Shown here: positions 8,160-18,499 of the stretch, one piece after another
How positions within the stretch are numbered: the stretch's first letter is position 1
How the letters are laid out: every line of letters starts with the position of its first letter
Assembly: GCF_008642375.1 (NCBI RefSeq)
Contig: NZ_CP029194.1
Location: forward strand, 5,883,001-5,947,000
Reading direction: 5' to 3'
DNA length: 64,000 bases
From: Streptomyces venezuelae
GTDB lineage: Bacteria; Actinomycetota; Actinomycetes; Streptomycetales; Streptomycetaceae
Notes under the pieces: model-generated
Told to the model about the DNA's origin: nothing
What the model saw: only the letters and a program-made list of their open reading frames with translations
Databases searched by the model: none
Made by a program: the position numbers and the translations under genes

Positions 8160-8178
8160 GCGTTCAAGACTTGAACGC
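8160..8178. promoter_or_regulatory. Perfect 19-bp palindrome upstream of ppdK
   Basis: GCGTTCAAG-A-CTTGAACGC, a perfect 9-1-9 dyad 222 bp before the ppdK start. TTGAAC in its right half could act as a -35, with TACGCT at 8192-8197 as a weak -10 (15-bp spacer). It looks like an operator for a dimeric regulator. The remaining ~200 bp leader holds only the short A/T-rich stretch around 8205-8230 and no ORF I can support. Confidence 0.5.
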
Positions 8179-8399
8179 AAGTGCTCGGATGTACGCTCAT
8201 CTGAGCGTCAAACCTCAATAATGAGTCATGTGAGCTTCGGGGCCTGAAAGCGGAAGCTACCTCTCAGTTACTTTCGATGTGCTGGCGGACGGGTGGTTAA
8301 GACCATGTGACCGGCAGGCGTACCTCCACAGACGCCTTCGATCTGGGTATGTTCCTCGCCGTCAGGGCAGCCAACCGAGTCATCGAGGAGTCGGGACCC

Positions 8400-11111
<2,712 letters not shown>

Positions 11112-11114
11112 GTC

Positions 11115-11239
11115 CTGCTGAACCGGTGTTCAGGAGCGGCGGTCGGGCCCTCCTGAACGCCGGTTCAGCAGCGGTGCCGATCCTTGCTGAACCCCTGTTC
11201 AGCAGCGGTACCGGTCCCTGCTGAACCCCTGTTCAGCAG
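11115..11239. repeat. Four tandem GAAC-N4-GTTC dyads after ppdK
   Basis: TGAACnnnnGTTCA occurs at 11119-11132, 11154-11167, 11188-11201 and 11222-11235, a regular 34-35 bp spacing. Flanking bases extend each dyad (CTGCTGAAC / GTTCAGCAG in the last copy, a 9-bp stem with a 4-nt loop). The core equals the Gram-positive LexA box GAACnnnnGTTC, but four hairpins in RNA are equally possible. The array starts 4 nt after the ppdK stop. Confidence 0.8.
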
Positions 11240-11319
11240 CGGAATCGCGGAACCACCGGGGCCGCCGTCGGTCACTTTCGACCCTCACCGGCGGGCGGCG
11301 GCCCCGGGCACCAAAGAGA

Positions 11320-11359
11320 GACGGGGCGGACACCTTTGTGCGGAGGTGTCCGCCCCGTC
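11320..11359. terminator. Intrinsic terminator downstream of ppdK
   Basis: A 16-bp perfect stem (GACGGGGCGGACACCT and complement) with an 8-nt loop. It is the probable end of the ppdK transcript. Confidence 0.75.
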
Positions 11360-11767
11360 GTATATCATCCCGGTCGAGGCCGCTCATTTTGCTTGATCGT
11401 CGATCAGATGTGAGTTCCTGTTCAATTTCGGCCGATTGAATTATTGGCCATTGAACTTTTCTGTTTCCTCGACGCAAAGAACGGGGCGGGCGCGACCCCC
11501 GGATCCCCACCCAGGGGCCGCGCCCTTTACCGATGTCGGGCAGGTGAGCCGCAACCTCGCCGACCGCCGCCGGACGCGCAAAGCCCCCCACGGTCTTCGC
11601 CACGTCACCTCGGTCCTGAAGGTTTCCTGCCCGACCCGCACAGCTTTTCGTTTCCCCCCTGATTGCCGCGATGCTTTTCAACTGTGGCTGAAACACCCTG
11701 GTAACGTGCTGTGATGCTGTGCATACTCGTCGTCGGGGGTGGTTGCGAGTGCACAGGTGGGGACGTC
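11360..11767. other. Non-coding stretch with A/T-rich inverted repeat and a GC hairpin
   Basis: About 400 bp with no supportable gene. It contains a perfect inverted pair GTTCAAT (11420-11426) / ATTGAAC (11450-11456) with an extra ATTGAA between, in unusually A/T-rich DNA, then a hairpin at 11488-11527 (GGGCGCGACCCC / GGGGCCGCGCCC) ending in TTT. It may carry the promoter and leader of the winged-helix regulator that follows. Confidence 0.45.
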
Positions 11768-12802
11768 ATGCTGCGGATTCATTTCACCGGAAACGACTTG
11801 GCGGGGGTGCGGACGGCAGCCCGGCCGGATGTTCTATGGGAAACCATTCTCAGCTTTCACCGCTTAAGGGACCGGCGCGGATCGGTCGTCTACCGGGAAT
11901 GGCGTACGGCGGCCCGGACACGGCTCGGTGGTGAGACCCGGCTGCTGGCCGCGCTCGTTCCCAGCCGCGGCTATTTTCCCGACTTCCTGACGCCCGCCGA
12001 AGGCGTCCACGGCCTCGACGAGGGCCTCCAGGCGATCCGTGCGACCGACTCCGGCCGGCTCCGCGACGAGCTCTCCCTGCTCGCCGCCGACCGCTCCGGC
12101 GCCCGGACCGTGCCCCACTCGCTGCGCGCCCTCGCCGACGGCGGCGCGGAGCCCTTCGACCGGCTCGTGGGGGCTCTGCGCAGCTATCACCGGGCCGCGA
12201 TCGAGCCGTACTGGCCGCACATCCGGGCCCGCGTCGAGGCCGACCGGGCGCGCCGCGGCCGGGCCCTGCTCGACGGCGGCGCCGACGAACTCCTCGCCTC
12301 GCTGCCGCCGATGCTGCGCTGGCGCGCGCCCGTCCTGGAGGCCGACTACCCGGTCGACCGGGACGTCCACCTCGACGGGCGGGGGCTGCTGCTCCAGCCG
12401 TCGTACTTCTGCCGGGGGACACCGGTGGTGCTGCGCGACCCCGCGCTGCCGCCGGTCCTCGTCTACCCCGTCACCCACGGCGAGGCGCCGACCGTCCGCG
12501 AGCCGGGCGGCTCCTCGCTGGCCAAGCTGGTCGGCCAGACCCGCTCGACGGTCCTGCACGCCATCGGGGACGGCGGCACGACCAGCGAGCTCGCGCGCCG
12601 CGCCGGGGTCTCGCTCGCCTCCGCCAGCCAGCACGCGGGCGTGCTCCGGGAGGCCGGGCTCATCGCGACCCTGCGCCACGGGAACGCGGTCCTGCACACA
12701 CTGACGCCGTTGGGCGCCGCCCTGCTCGGCGGCGCCCAACGGACGGTGGAGCTGCGCTGTCACACGGGGAGCTACGCGCGGAACGGGCCGGTCACCTCGT
12801 AG
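11768..12802 (+). CDS. DUF5937/ArsR-like winged-helix regulator
   Basis: A 344-residue cytosolic protein. The N-terminal two thirds (LRIHFTGNDLAGVRTA...) match what I recall as the DUF5937 domain common in actinobacterial regulators. The C-terminal ~80 residues are an ArsR-type winged helix (TTSELARRAGVSLASASQHAGVLREAGL, then a beta wing). No metal-binding CxC motif is visible. The start at 11768 is chosen because GGGGAC lies upstream and the domain begins at once; 19 extra codons from 11711 look non-native. Its 3' end overlaps the convergent PhoX-like gene by 31 bp. Target genes are unknown. Confidence 0.85.
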   Translation: MLRIHFTGNDLAGVRTAARPDVLWETILSFHRLRDRRGSVVYREWRTAARTRLGGETRLLAALVPSRGYFPDFLTPAEGVHGLDEGLQAIRATDSGRLRDELSLLAADRSGARTVPHSLRALADGGAEPFDRLVGALRSYHRAAIEPYWPHIRARVEADRARRGRALLDGGADELLASLPPMLRWRAPVLEADYPVDRDVHLDGRGLLLQPSYFCRGTPVVLRDPALPPVLVYPVTHGEAPTVREPGGSSLAKLVGQTRSTVLHAIGDGGTTSELARRAGVSLASASQHAGVLREAGLIATLRHGNAVLHTLTPLGAALLGGAQRTVELRCHTGSYARNGPVTS

Positions 12803-13932
12803 GTGATACCGCCCGAGGAGCTGCCGCTCGTGCCCCGCTGGCTGGAGAAGTACAGGCGCGAGCCGTCGGGGGAGAAGGCGGGGCCGCAGATCTCGGAGGA
12901 GGACTGGCCGGTGATCCGCAGGAAGGGCGCCACGACGTCGTCCGGCGTGATGATGCAGATCTCCATGTTGCCGCCGTCCTCGGCGACGAAGAGGTCACCG
13001 GAGGAGGCGCCGGTGACGTTGTCGACGCCGGTGAGCGGGGCGCCCCCGCCGGAGACCAGCGAGTCGTCGTAGGCCAGCTCGTAGGTGCTGTTCGCCAGAT
13101 TGAGCTGCCACAGCCGGTTGTCGCCCTTGGTGGTGAACCAGACGGTGTCGTTGGCGTAGTGGCAGCCCTCGCCGCCGCTGAACTTCTTGGCGGCCGAGAC
13201 CTGGTAGCGGGTGGCGGTGGGGGAGCCGTCCACGTCGGGCACGTTCTGCCAGCTGAACGAGCCGGAGGTGGCGGTGCCGGCCACCAGTACCTGGAGGGTG
13301 CCGGAGGAGAGGTTGCCCCAGGTGGACGGCACGAAGCGGTAGAAACAGCCGTCGGACTTGTCCTCGGTCAGATAGATCACCCGGCGGACGGGGTCGGCGG
13401 CCGCGGCCTCGTGGTTGAACCGGCCCATCGCGGCCCGGCGGACGGAGGGGTTCACACCCCACGGGTCGGTCTCGTAGACGTACCCCGTGTCGACCTCCTC
13501 ACAGGAGAGCCAGGTGTTCCACGGGGTCTTGCCGCCCGCGCAGTTGCGGTTGGTGTTGGAGAGGATGCGGTACGCCGAGGTGACGGTGCCCGAGGAGTTG
13601 AACTTGACCGCGCTCGCGCCGCCGGTGCTGGAGATCTCCGAGTTGGAGACGTAGATCCAGCCGGTGCCGTCGGCGAAGCAGGCGCCGCCGTCGGGGGCGT
13701 TGTGCCAGGTGTACGAGGTGCCGGCCACGGTCTGGCCGGACCGGGCGATGATCCGGCTGGTGAACCCGGCCGGCAGCTGGATGCCGTTGGCGTTCGCGGC
13801 GCCGAGCGCCCCGTACGGGCCCGCGCCCGGCTGGGCGGGGGCCGCATAGGCGGCCCCGCGCATCAGGGTGCCGCCGAAGGCCGCCGCCGACGTGCCGATG
13901 ACCGCTCCACGCAGGAAACTGCGTCGCTCCAC
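12772..13932 (-). CDS. Tat-exported PhoX-like protein (DUF839)
   Basis: A 386-residue secreted protein. It begins MERRSFLRGAVIGTSAAAFGG, a twin-arginine signal with an Ala-rich cleavage region near AYAAP. The mature part resembles the DUF839/PhoX beta-propeller: WNTWLSCEE, GRFNHEAAAADP, YLTEDKSDGCFYRFVP, FAEGC-like GGEGCHYANDTVWFTTKGDN and LFVAEDGGNME. In PhoX these acidic and Cys positions hold iron and calcium. It is shorter than classical PhoX phosphatases, so phosphatase activity is only inferred. The GTG at 13932 has GGGAG 6 nt upstream. A partial PHO-box-like GTTCATC lies about 30 bp upstream but is too weak to call. It overlaps the neighbour's 3' end. Confidence 0.88.
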   Translation of the reverse strand: MERRSFLRGAVIGTSAAAFGGTLMRGAAYAAPAQPGAGPYGALGAANANGIQLPAGFTSRIIARSGQTVAGTSYTWHNAPDGGACFADGTGWIYVSNSEISSTGGASAVKFNSSGTVTSAYRILSNTNRNCAGGKTPWNTWLSCEEVDTGYVYETDPWGVNPSVRRAAMGRFNHEAAAADPVRRVIYLTEDKSDGCFYRFVPSTWGNLSSGTLQVLVAGTATSGSFSWQNVPDVDGSPTATRYQVSAAKKFSGGEGCHYANDTVWFTTKGDNRLWQLNLANSTYELAYDDSLVSGGGAPLTGVDNVTGASSGDLFVAEDGGNMEICIITPDDVVAPFLRITGQSSSEICGPAFSPDGSRLYFSSQRGTSGSSSGGITYEVTGPFRA

Positions 13933-14099
13933 GTCTCACTCCCGAGAAGGGTGATGAACCGCCCCGCCAGGCCGGTCGGCGGCGGGGTCGCGCGCTTCCG
14001 GAACTTAGGAGTACGGAGTTGACTGTGCATCAACAAGCGGTGAAGGGGAAGCGGCGGGCACCGGGCAAAGGGCCGCACCGCTGTCCGGGGGCCGGCGGC

Positions 14100-14134
14100 G
14101 GCGCAGGGTCTCGCCCACGAAAGAGACCTGCGCC
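14100..14134. repeat. Hairpin upstream of truncated haemoglobin gene
   Basis: GGCGCAGG(G)TCTC and GAGACCTGCGCC form a 12-bp stem with one bulged G and a 10-nt loop, 50 bp before the globin start. It could be a terminator for upstream transcription or a leader structure. Confidence 0.4.
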
Positions 14135-14184
14135 GGGACGTTCGGCACTGGGGGAACGGGGGCCGGGCGGGCAGACTGGGAGGC

Positions 14185-14640
14185 ATGAGCGCCAGCACCC
14201 GGGACATCGGCGACCGCGACGACCTCGACGTCGTCCTGCGCCGTTTCTACACGGCCGCCTTCGTGGACCCGCTCATCGGGCCCTTCTTCACCGAGATCGC
14301 CGGCACGGACCTGGAGGTCCACCTGCCGCGGATCACCGACTTCTGGGAGCGCGCCCTCTTCCGTACCGCCGACTACGGCCGGGACGCCTTCGCGCCGCAC
14401 GCCGCCCTCCACTCCGCGCGCCCGCTCACCGCCGCCCACTTCGGGCGCTGGACGCAGCTCTGGCGGGCCGCCGTCGACGGCCTCCACCAGGGCCCGCGGG
14501 CCGAGCGGGCCAAGGCGCAGGGCGAGCGGATCGCCGTCGCGATGCTGCGGCGGCTGGCCGGGCCGGACGCCGCGACCGACGGCGGGGGCGGCGGGGGATT
14601 CGTCCCGTTGGCGGCGTTCGAGCTGCGCTCGGTGGCCTGA
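14185..14640 (+). CDS. Group III truncated haemoglobin
   Basis: A 151-residue haem protein of the 2-over-2 globin fold. Seen: DLDVVLRRFYTAAFVDPLIGPFFTE, PRITDFWERALF and LTAAHFGRWTQLW, whose His fits the proximal haem ligand; helix arrangement and Phe/Tyr/Trp placement fit group III. The C-terminus adds a Gly-rich tail. Proposed roles for the family are O2, NO or peroxide chemistry; nothing here decides between them. The nitrite-reduction genes are 4 kb away and not in an operon with it. Confidence 0.88.
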   Translation: MSASTRDIGDRDDLDVVLRRFYTAAFVDPLIGPFFTEIAGTDLEVHLPRITDFWERALFRTADYGRDAFAPHAALHSARPLTAAHFGRWTQLWRAAVDGLHQGPRAERAKAQGERIAVAMLRRLAGPDAATDGGGGGGFVPLAAFELRSVA

Positions 14641-14762
14641 CCGAAGAAACCTTCGGAGAATTTCCGGGAGAGCGATGAGTTCCGGGCGGGACGCCCGTCT
14701 TACCTCTCGACAGCGCCGGAACGCACCGAGCACCCCGGCCGCCCGACGGAAGAGAGCGCGTC

Positions 14763-15176
14763 ATGGCCCCGCAGATGATCTTCGTGAACCTGCCCGTGAA
14801 GGACCTCGACACCAGCAAGGCCTTCTACGAGAAGCTCGGCTACTCCATCAACCCGCAGTTCAGCGACGAGACCGCCGCCTGTGTCGTCATCAGCGACACG
14901 ATCTTCGCGATGCTGCTCACCGAGGAGAAGTTCAAGAGCTTCACCGCCCCGGGCAAGACGATCTCCGACGCCACGAAGGCCACCGAGGTGCTCATCACGC
15001 TGAGCGCCGAGAGCAAGGCGAAGGCCGACGAGCTGGCCGACGCGGCCCTCGCCGCCGGCGGCTCCCCGGCGAAGGAGCCGATGGACATGGGCTTCATGTA
15101 CGGCCGCTCCTTCGCCGACCCGGACGGCCACCACTGGGAGGTCTTCTGGATGGACCCGAAGGCCGCCCAGGGCTGA
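14763..15176 (+). CDS. VOC-superfamily (glyoxalase/dioxygenase-fold) protein
   Basis: A 137-residue cytosolic protein made of two beta-alpha-beta-beta-beta units. Seen: MIFVNLPVKDLDTSKAFYEKLGY at the start and SFADPDGHHWEVFWMD at the end, where the Glu is the conserved metal-site position. It is of the PhnB/YaeR-like type with unknown substrate. GAAGAGAG 5 nt before the ATG is a good ribosome site. Confidence 0.9.
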   Translation: MAPQMIFVNLPVKDLDTSKAFYEKLGYSINPQFSDETAACVVISDTIFAMLLTEEKFKSFTAPGKTISDATKATEVLITLSAESKAKADELADAALAAGGSPAKEPMDMGFMYGRSFADPDGHHWEVFWMDPKAAQG

Positions 15177-15224
15177 GCCCCGACCGGCCCCGGCGTCGCT
15201 CCGGCCCCCGCGCCGCTCCGTACG

Positions 15225-15986
15225 TCAGGCGGAGACCCCGCCGTCGATCACCAGGTCGGTGCCGACGGCGGAGCCCGCAGCGTCCGAGGCGAGGTACAGG
15301 ACCGCCGCCGCGATCTCGGCGGCCGACGAGATCCGGCCCAGCGGGGACTGCTCCTTCATCCGGACCTCCCGCTCGGCCTCGGTCTCGCCGGGCAGCAGCG
15401 ACATCGAGGACTCCGAGGCGCCCGGGCTGACCGCGTTGATCCGGACCCCGTCGGCGATGTGGTCCAGGGCCGCGGCCCGGGTGAGGGCCGAGACGGCCGC
15501 CTTCGAGACCTGGTAGCCGAAGACCCCGGGGATCCGGACGTGCGGGCCCAGGTTGGACGAGATGTTCACGATCGCCCCGCCGCCGTGCGCCCGCATGTGC
15601 GCCACCTCGGCCTGGAGGGCGTGCAGCACCCCCGTCACGTTGATGTCGAGCAGCGTGTGCCAGTCCTCCAGGGGGAAGTCGGCCGCGCTGTGGCCGCCCC
15701 GGAAGACCCCGGCGTTGTTGACGGCGACGTCGAGACCCCCGAAGAGCTCGACCGTGCGCCGGACCAGCTCCCGCGTGGACTCGGCGCCGGACACGTCGGC
15801 CGGCACCGCGGCCGCGGTGCCTCCGGCGGCCTCGATCAGGGCGACCGTCTCGTCGAGCGGCCCGGCGGTCCGGCCGGCGACGACGACCTGCGCGCCCTCG
15901 GCGGCGAAGGCGAGCGCGATGACCCGGCCGAGACCGGAGCCGGCGCCGGTGACGAGGACGGTGCGGCCGGTGAAGCGTTCGGACAT
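15225..15986 (-). CDS. Short-chain dehydrogenase/reductase
   Basis: A 253-residue NAD(P)-dependent SDR of classical type. Seen: cofactor motif TGAGSGLG (residues 14-21), NNAG, catalytic Ser in VNISSN, YQVSK with catalytic Tyr/Lys, and the PG motif in AVSPGASES. AGGGAG lies 8 nt before the ATG. The upstream MFS stop is 46 nt away on the same strand, so it probably belongs to the MFS-SDR operon governed by the TetR at 17505-18089. Confidence 0.94.
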   Translation of the reverse strand: MSERFTGRTVLVTGAGSGLGRVIALAFAAEGAQVVVAGRTAGPLDETVALIEAAGGTAAAVPADVSGAESTRELVRRTVELFGGLDVAVNNAGVFRGGHSAADFPLEDWHTLLDINVTGVLHALQAEVAHMRAHGGGAIVNISSNLGPHVRIPGVFGYQVSKAAVSALTRAAALDHIADGVRINAVSPGASESSMSLLPGETEAEREVRMKEQSPLGRISSAAEIAAAVLYLASDAAGSAVGTDLVIDGGVSA

Positions 15987-16032
15987 GGTAGTGAACTCCC
16001 TTGTAAATGCTTCTACTTGGTTGTCAATGCTG

Positions 16033-17418
16033 TCACTTGGTGCGGATCGTGGTGAGCGCGAGGGTGGTGAAGAGGACGGCGGCGGCCGCCAGCGACACCG
16101 CGTCGCCGCCGAGGGTGAGCAGTGCGGCGAAGAGCACGGTCGGCCCGAGCTCCATCGCCGTGTTCAGGACGCCGCCCGCGAGCCCCGCGCGGTGCGCCGG
16201 GACGCCGTCGGTGGCGAGGACGGCGGCGCCCGCGAAGGACAGGGCGCCACCGGCCGGCAGCAGCAGGAGGCCGGGCAGCAGCCCGTACGCGTACGGGACG
16301 GAGCTGTCGAAGCCGGTCGCGGCGAGCAGCCCGAGCCCGGCGGCGGCCGTGGCGAGCCCGGCGCCGGTCACCCGGCCGGGGCCGTACCGCCCGATCAGTG
16401 GGCTCGCGAGGCGGCCCGAGCCGAGCAGGGCGACCGCGAAGGGCACGAAGGCGGCGGAGGTGAGGAGCGCCGACCAGCCGCGTCCTTCCTGGAGGGCGAG
16501 GGACAGCAGGACGAAGACCGTCGCCGTCCCCGCGGCCGTCAGACCGATCGCCGCGAGCCCCAGGAGACGTCGGCCGTCGCGCAGGAAGTCCGGCGGCAGG
16601 AGCGGGTCGGCCGTCCGCCGCTCCACGGCCGCGAAGGCGGCGAGGAGGGCGAGGCCGGTGAGCAGCGGGACGAGCACCGGGGCGGAGCCCCAGGGGTGGG
16701 CGTCGGTGAGGACGAGCCCGAAGCTGGCGAGCGTGATGCCGGCGGTCGCGAGCAGCGCGCCGGGCAGGTCCAGGGCCCGTCCCGTACCGGGCGGGGTCGC
16801 GGGCAGCAGCCGGGGCGCGAGGAGCAGTGCGGCGAGGGCCACGGCGACCGGTACGGCGAAGGTGCCGCGCCAGGAGGAGGCGGCCGCGATCACGCCCGAG
16901 AGCAGGTTCCCGGCGGTCGCGCCGAGCACGGAGAGCCCGCCCCAGGTGGCCATCGCCCTGCCGTACGTGGCCGGTGCCGGGAACAGTGCCCGGAGCACGG
17001 CCATCGCGGCCGGGGCGACGAGCGCCGCGCCGACGCCCTGCCCGAAGCGGGCGGCGAGCAGTGCCTCGTACCCGGGGGCGAGGGGTGCCACGGCGGAGGC
17101 CGCACCGAAGACCAGGAGGCCGGCGGTGAGGATCCGGCGTCCGCCGAAGCGGTCGGCGAGCCGGCCGCCGAGCAGGAGCAGCCCGGCGAAGGTCAGGCCG
17201 TAGGCGGCGCTCAGCAGGATCAGGTCGGCGCGGTCGAGCCGGAACTCGGCGCCGATGCGGGGGAGGGGGACGGCGAGGGCGGCGAGCGTGAAGATGAGCG
17301 TCATCTGTACGCCGCCGAGCAGGAGGAACCCGCCGCGGGTGCGGGGACTTCGGCCGGTCGCACCCTCCGGCTCCCCGGCCGGTGCCCCCGCCGTACCGGC
17401 TGTCCTCGTCGCGTGCAT
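16033..17418 (-). CDS. MFS transporter (14-TM efflux type)
   Basis: A 461-residue inner-membrane transporter. Seen: motif A variant GRLADRFGGRRILTAG, AARFGQGVGAALVAPAAMAVL, and hydrophobic stretches consistent with up to 14 helices. The start at 17418 has GGGGGATGAG upstream. A 16-bp dyad 23 bp upstream, and the tetR gene beyond it, suggest control by that TetR. Substrate unknown. Confidence 0.92.
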   Translation of the reverse strand: MHATRTAGTAGAPAGEPEGATGRSPRTRGGFLLLGGVQMTLIFTLAALAVPLPRIGAEFRLDRADLILLSAAYGLTFAGLLLLGGRLADRFGGRRILTAGLLVFGAASAVAPLAPGYEALLAARFGQGVGAALVAPAAMAVLRALFPAPATYGRAMATWGGLSVLGATAGNLLSGVIAAASSWRGTFAVPVAVALAALLLAPRLLPATPPGTGRALDLPGALLATAGITLASFGLVLTDAHPWGSAPVLVPLLTGLALLAAFAAVERRTADPLLPPDFLRDGRRLLGLAAIGLTAAGTATVFVLLSLALQEGRGWSALLTSAAFVPFAVALLGSGRLASPLIGRYGPGRVTGAGLATAAAGLGLLAATGFDSSVPYAYGLLPGLLLLPAGGALSFAGAAVLATDGVPAHRAGLAGGVLNTAMELGPTVLFAALLTLGGDAVSLAAAAVLFTTLALTTIRTK

Positions 17419-17440
17419 GACTCATCCCCCCGCGTAGTGC

Positions 17441-17456
17441 TGTACTTGACCGTACA
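17441..17456. promoter_or_regulatory. Dyad operator upstream of MFS gene
   Basis: TGTACTTGACCGTACA: perfect 5-bp arms (TGTAC / GTACA) around a 6-bp centre, 23 bp from the MFS start. It shares the 9-mer CGGTCAAGT with the region upstream of tetR (near 18119-18127). Confidence 0.45.
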
Positions 17457-17479
17457 TTCCAATATGAGCCCCGAAGAAA

Positions 17480-17499
17480 GGGCGCCCCTGCGGGCGCCC
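17480..17499 (-). terminator. Terminator of the tetR gene
   Basis: A GGGCGCC / GGCGCCC stem beginning 5 nt after the tetR stop and followed, on the minus strand, by TTTCTT. It implies the MFS-SDR pair has its own promoter. Confidence 0.65.
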
Positions 17500-17504
17500 G
17501 CTCC

Positions 17505-18089
17505 TCAGTCCAGCAGTCCCAGTGCCTGCTCCGCCGCGTCCAGGACCCTGCCCGGGTCCGTCGAGGCCTTGCCGACCACCCTGATCCCCTGGAGCAGGAC
17601 CAGCAGCATCCGGGCCAGGGCGCGCGGGTCCCGGTCCGCCGGGAGCTCGCCCCCGGCGCGGGCCCGGGTGAGCGCCCCGTACAGGAGCGTCTCGATCTGC
17701 TCCCAGCTGAGCTCCACCCGGCGTGCGACGGCCGTGTCGTGCGGGGCCAGCTCCGCCGCCGAGTTGGTGACGAAGCAGCCGTTCAGCCGCTCGCCCTCCG
17801 TCGCCGCCTCCGCGGCGAAGCGGCGGACGAGCGCCCGGACCGCCGGCAGGGCAGGGCCCGGCGAGGACAGCTCCTCGACGAGCTCCGGGTCGCGGGTCTC
17901 CAGGTAGCGGTCCATCGCCTTCATGTACAGGTCGTGCTTGTTCCCGAAGGTCGCGTAGATGCTGGCGCGGCCGACGCCGAGGTGCTCCACGAGGTCCGAC
18001 ATCGTCGTCGCCTCGTAGCCGCGCGCCCAGAACAGGTCGAGAGCGGCCTGGAGCGCGGCGTCGGGATCGAATTCCTTGGTCCTGGCCAC
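17505..18089 (-). CDS. TetR-family transcriptional regulator
   Basis: A 194-residue repressor-like protein. Seen: an N-terminal HTH (AALQAALDLFWARGYEATTMSDLV, then LGVGRASIYATFGNKHDLY) and a C-terminal domain with the NGCFVTNSAAEL signature of the TetR_C group found near oxidoreductase/efflux genes. On the minus strand just upstream, TTGACC and a TAGACG precede the start, overlapping AGACGTACGTTCT, a near-palindrome suited to autoregulation. It likely controls the MFS and SDR genes downstream. Confidence 0.92.
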   Translation of the reverse strand: MARTKEFDPDAALQAALDLFWARGYEATTMSDLVEHLGVGRASIYATFGNKHDLYMKAMDRYLETRDPELVEELSSPGPALPAVRALVRRFAAEAATEGERLNGCFVTNSAAELAPHDTAVARRVELSWEQIETLLYGALTRARAGGELPADRDPRALARMLLVLLQGIRVVGKASTDPGRVLDAAEQALGLLD

Positions 18090-18139
18090 GAACAGAACGT
18101 ACGTCTATCTGGAACGCCCGGTCAAGTTATCCGGTCGTG

Positions 18140-18499
18140 TCAGATGCTGCGGACCGGATAGACCGCCACCGAGACCTCGTCGTCGTCCAGGCAGCGGCCC
18201 GTCTCCAGGTCGAAGCGCTGCTTCAGGAGCGGCGAGGCCACGAACGGCCGCCCGTCCACCGAGCCGACCAGCCCCCGGGACAGCACCTGCGCCCCGGTGA
18301 ACGGGTCGCGGTTGTCGATCGCGTACGTCCGTCCCGCCCGGTCCCGGAAGACCGCCGCCTGCCGGCCGTCCGGCAGCAGCGCCGCCACGCCCCGGCCCGG
18401 CGTCAGCCGGGACTCCTCGCAGACCGTCATCCAGGAGCCGGGGGAAGGGGAGAGTTCGAGCGTCGTCGTGGTGAGCGCGTTCGTGGTGAGCGTCGTCAT
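18140..18499 (-). CDS. nirD: Nitrite reductase small subunit
   Basis: A 119-residue Rieske-like-fold partner of NirB in assimilatory NAD(P)H-nitrite reductase. Seen: WMTVCEESRLTPGRGVAALL, QAAVFRD, YAIDNRDPFTGAQVLSRGLVG and SPLLKQRFDLETGRCLDDDE. The Rieske Cys/His ligands are absent, as in other NirD proteins. Its ATG overlaps the nirB TGA (ATGA), so the two are translationally coupled. The stop lies 50 nt from the tetR gene transcribed in the same direction upstream of another unit. Confidence 0.95.
   Translation of the reverse strand: MTTLTTNALTTTTLELSPSPGSWMTVCEESRLTPGRGVAALLPDGRQAAVFRDRAGRTYAIDNRDPFTGAQVLSRGLVGSVDGRPFVASPLLKQRFDLETGRCLDDDEVSVAVYPVRSI

Noticed and set aside
11115-11239. 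The regular repeats after ppdK as a CRISPR array
   Set aside because: The units are 14-22 bp dyads at 34-bp spacing with similar, not unique, spacers of about 12-20 bp and no cas genes. Repeat-spacer structure does not fit.
11199-11696. A 165-codon minus-strand frame in the gap after ppdK
   Set aside because: It runs through the dyad array and terminator, has no ribosome site and no recognisable domain.
13935-13962. PHO box upstream of the PhoX-like gene
   Set aside because: Only one GTTCATC-like unit is present, without a convincing 11-bp direct repeat; too weak to list as a feature.
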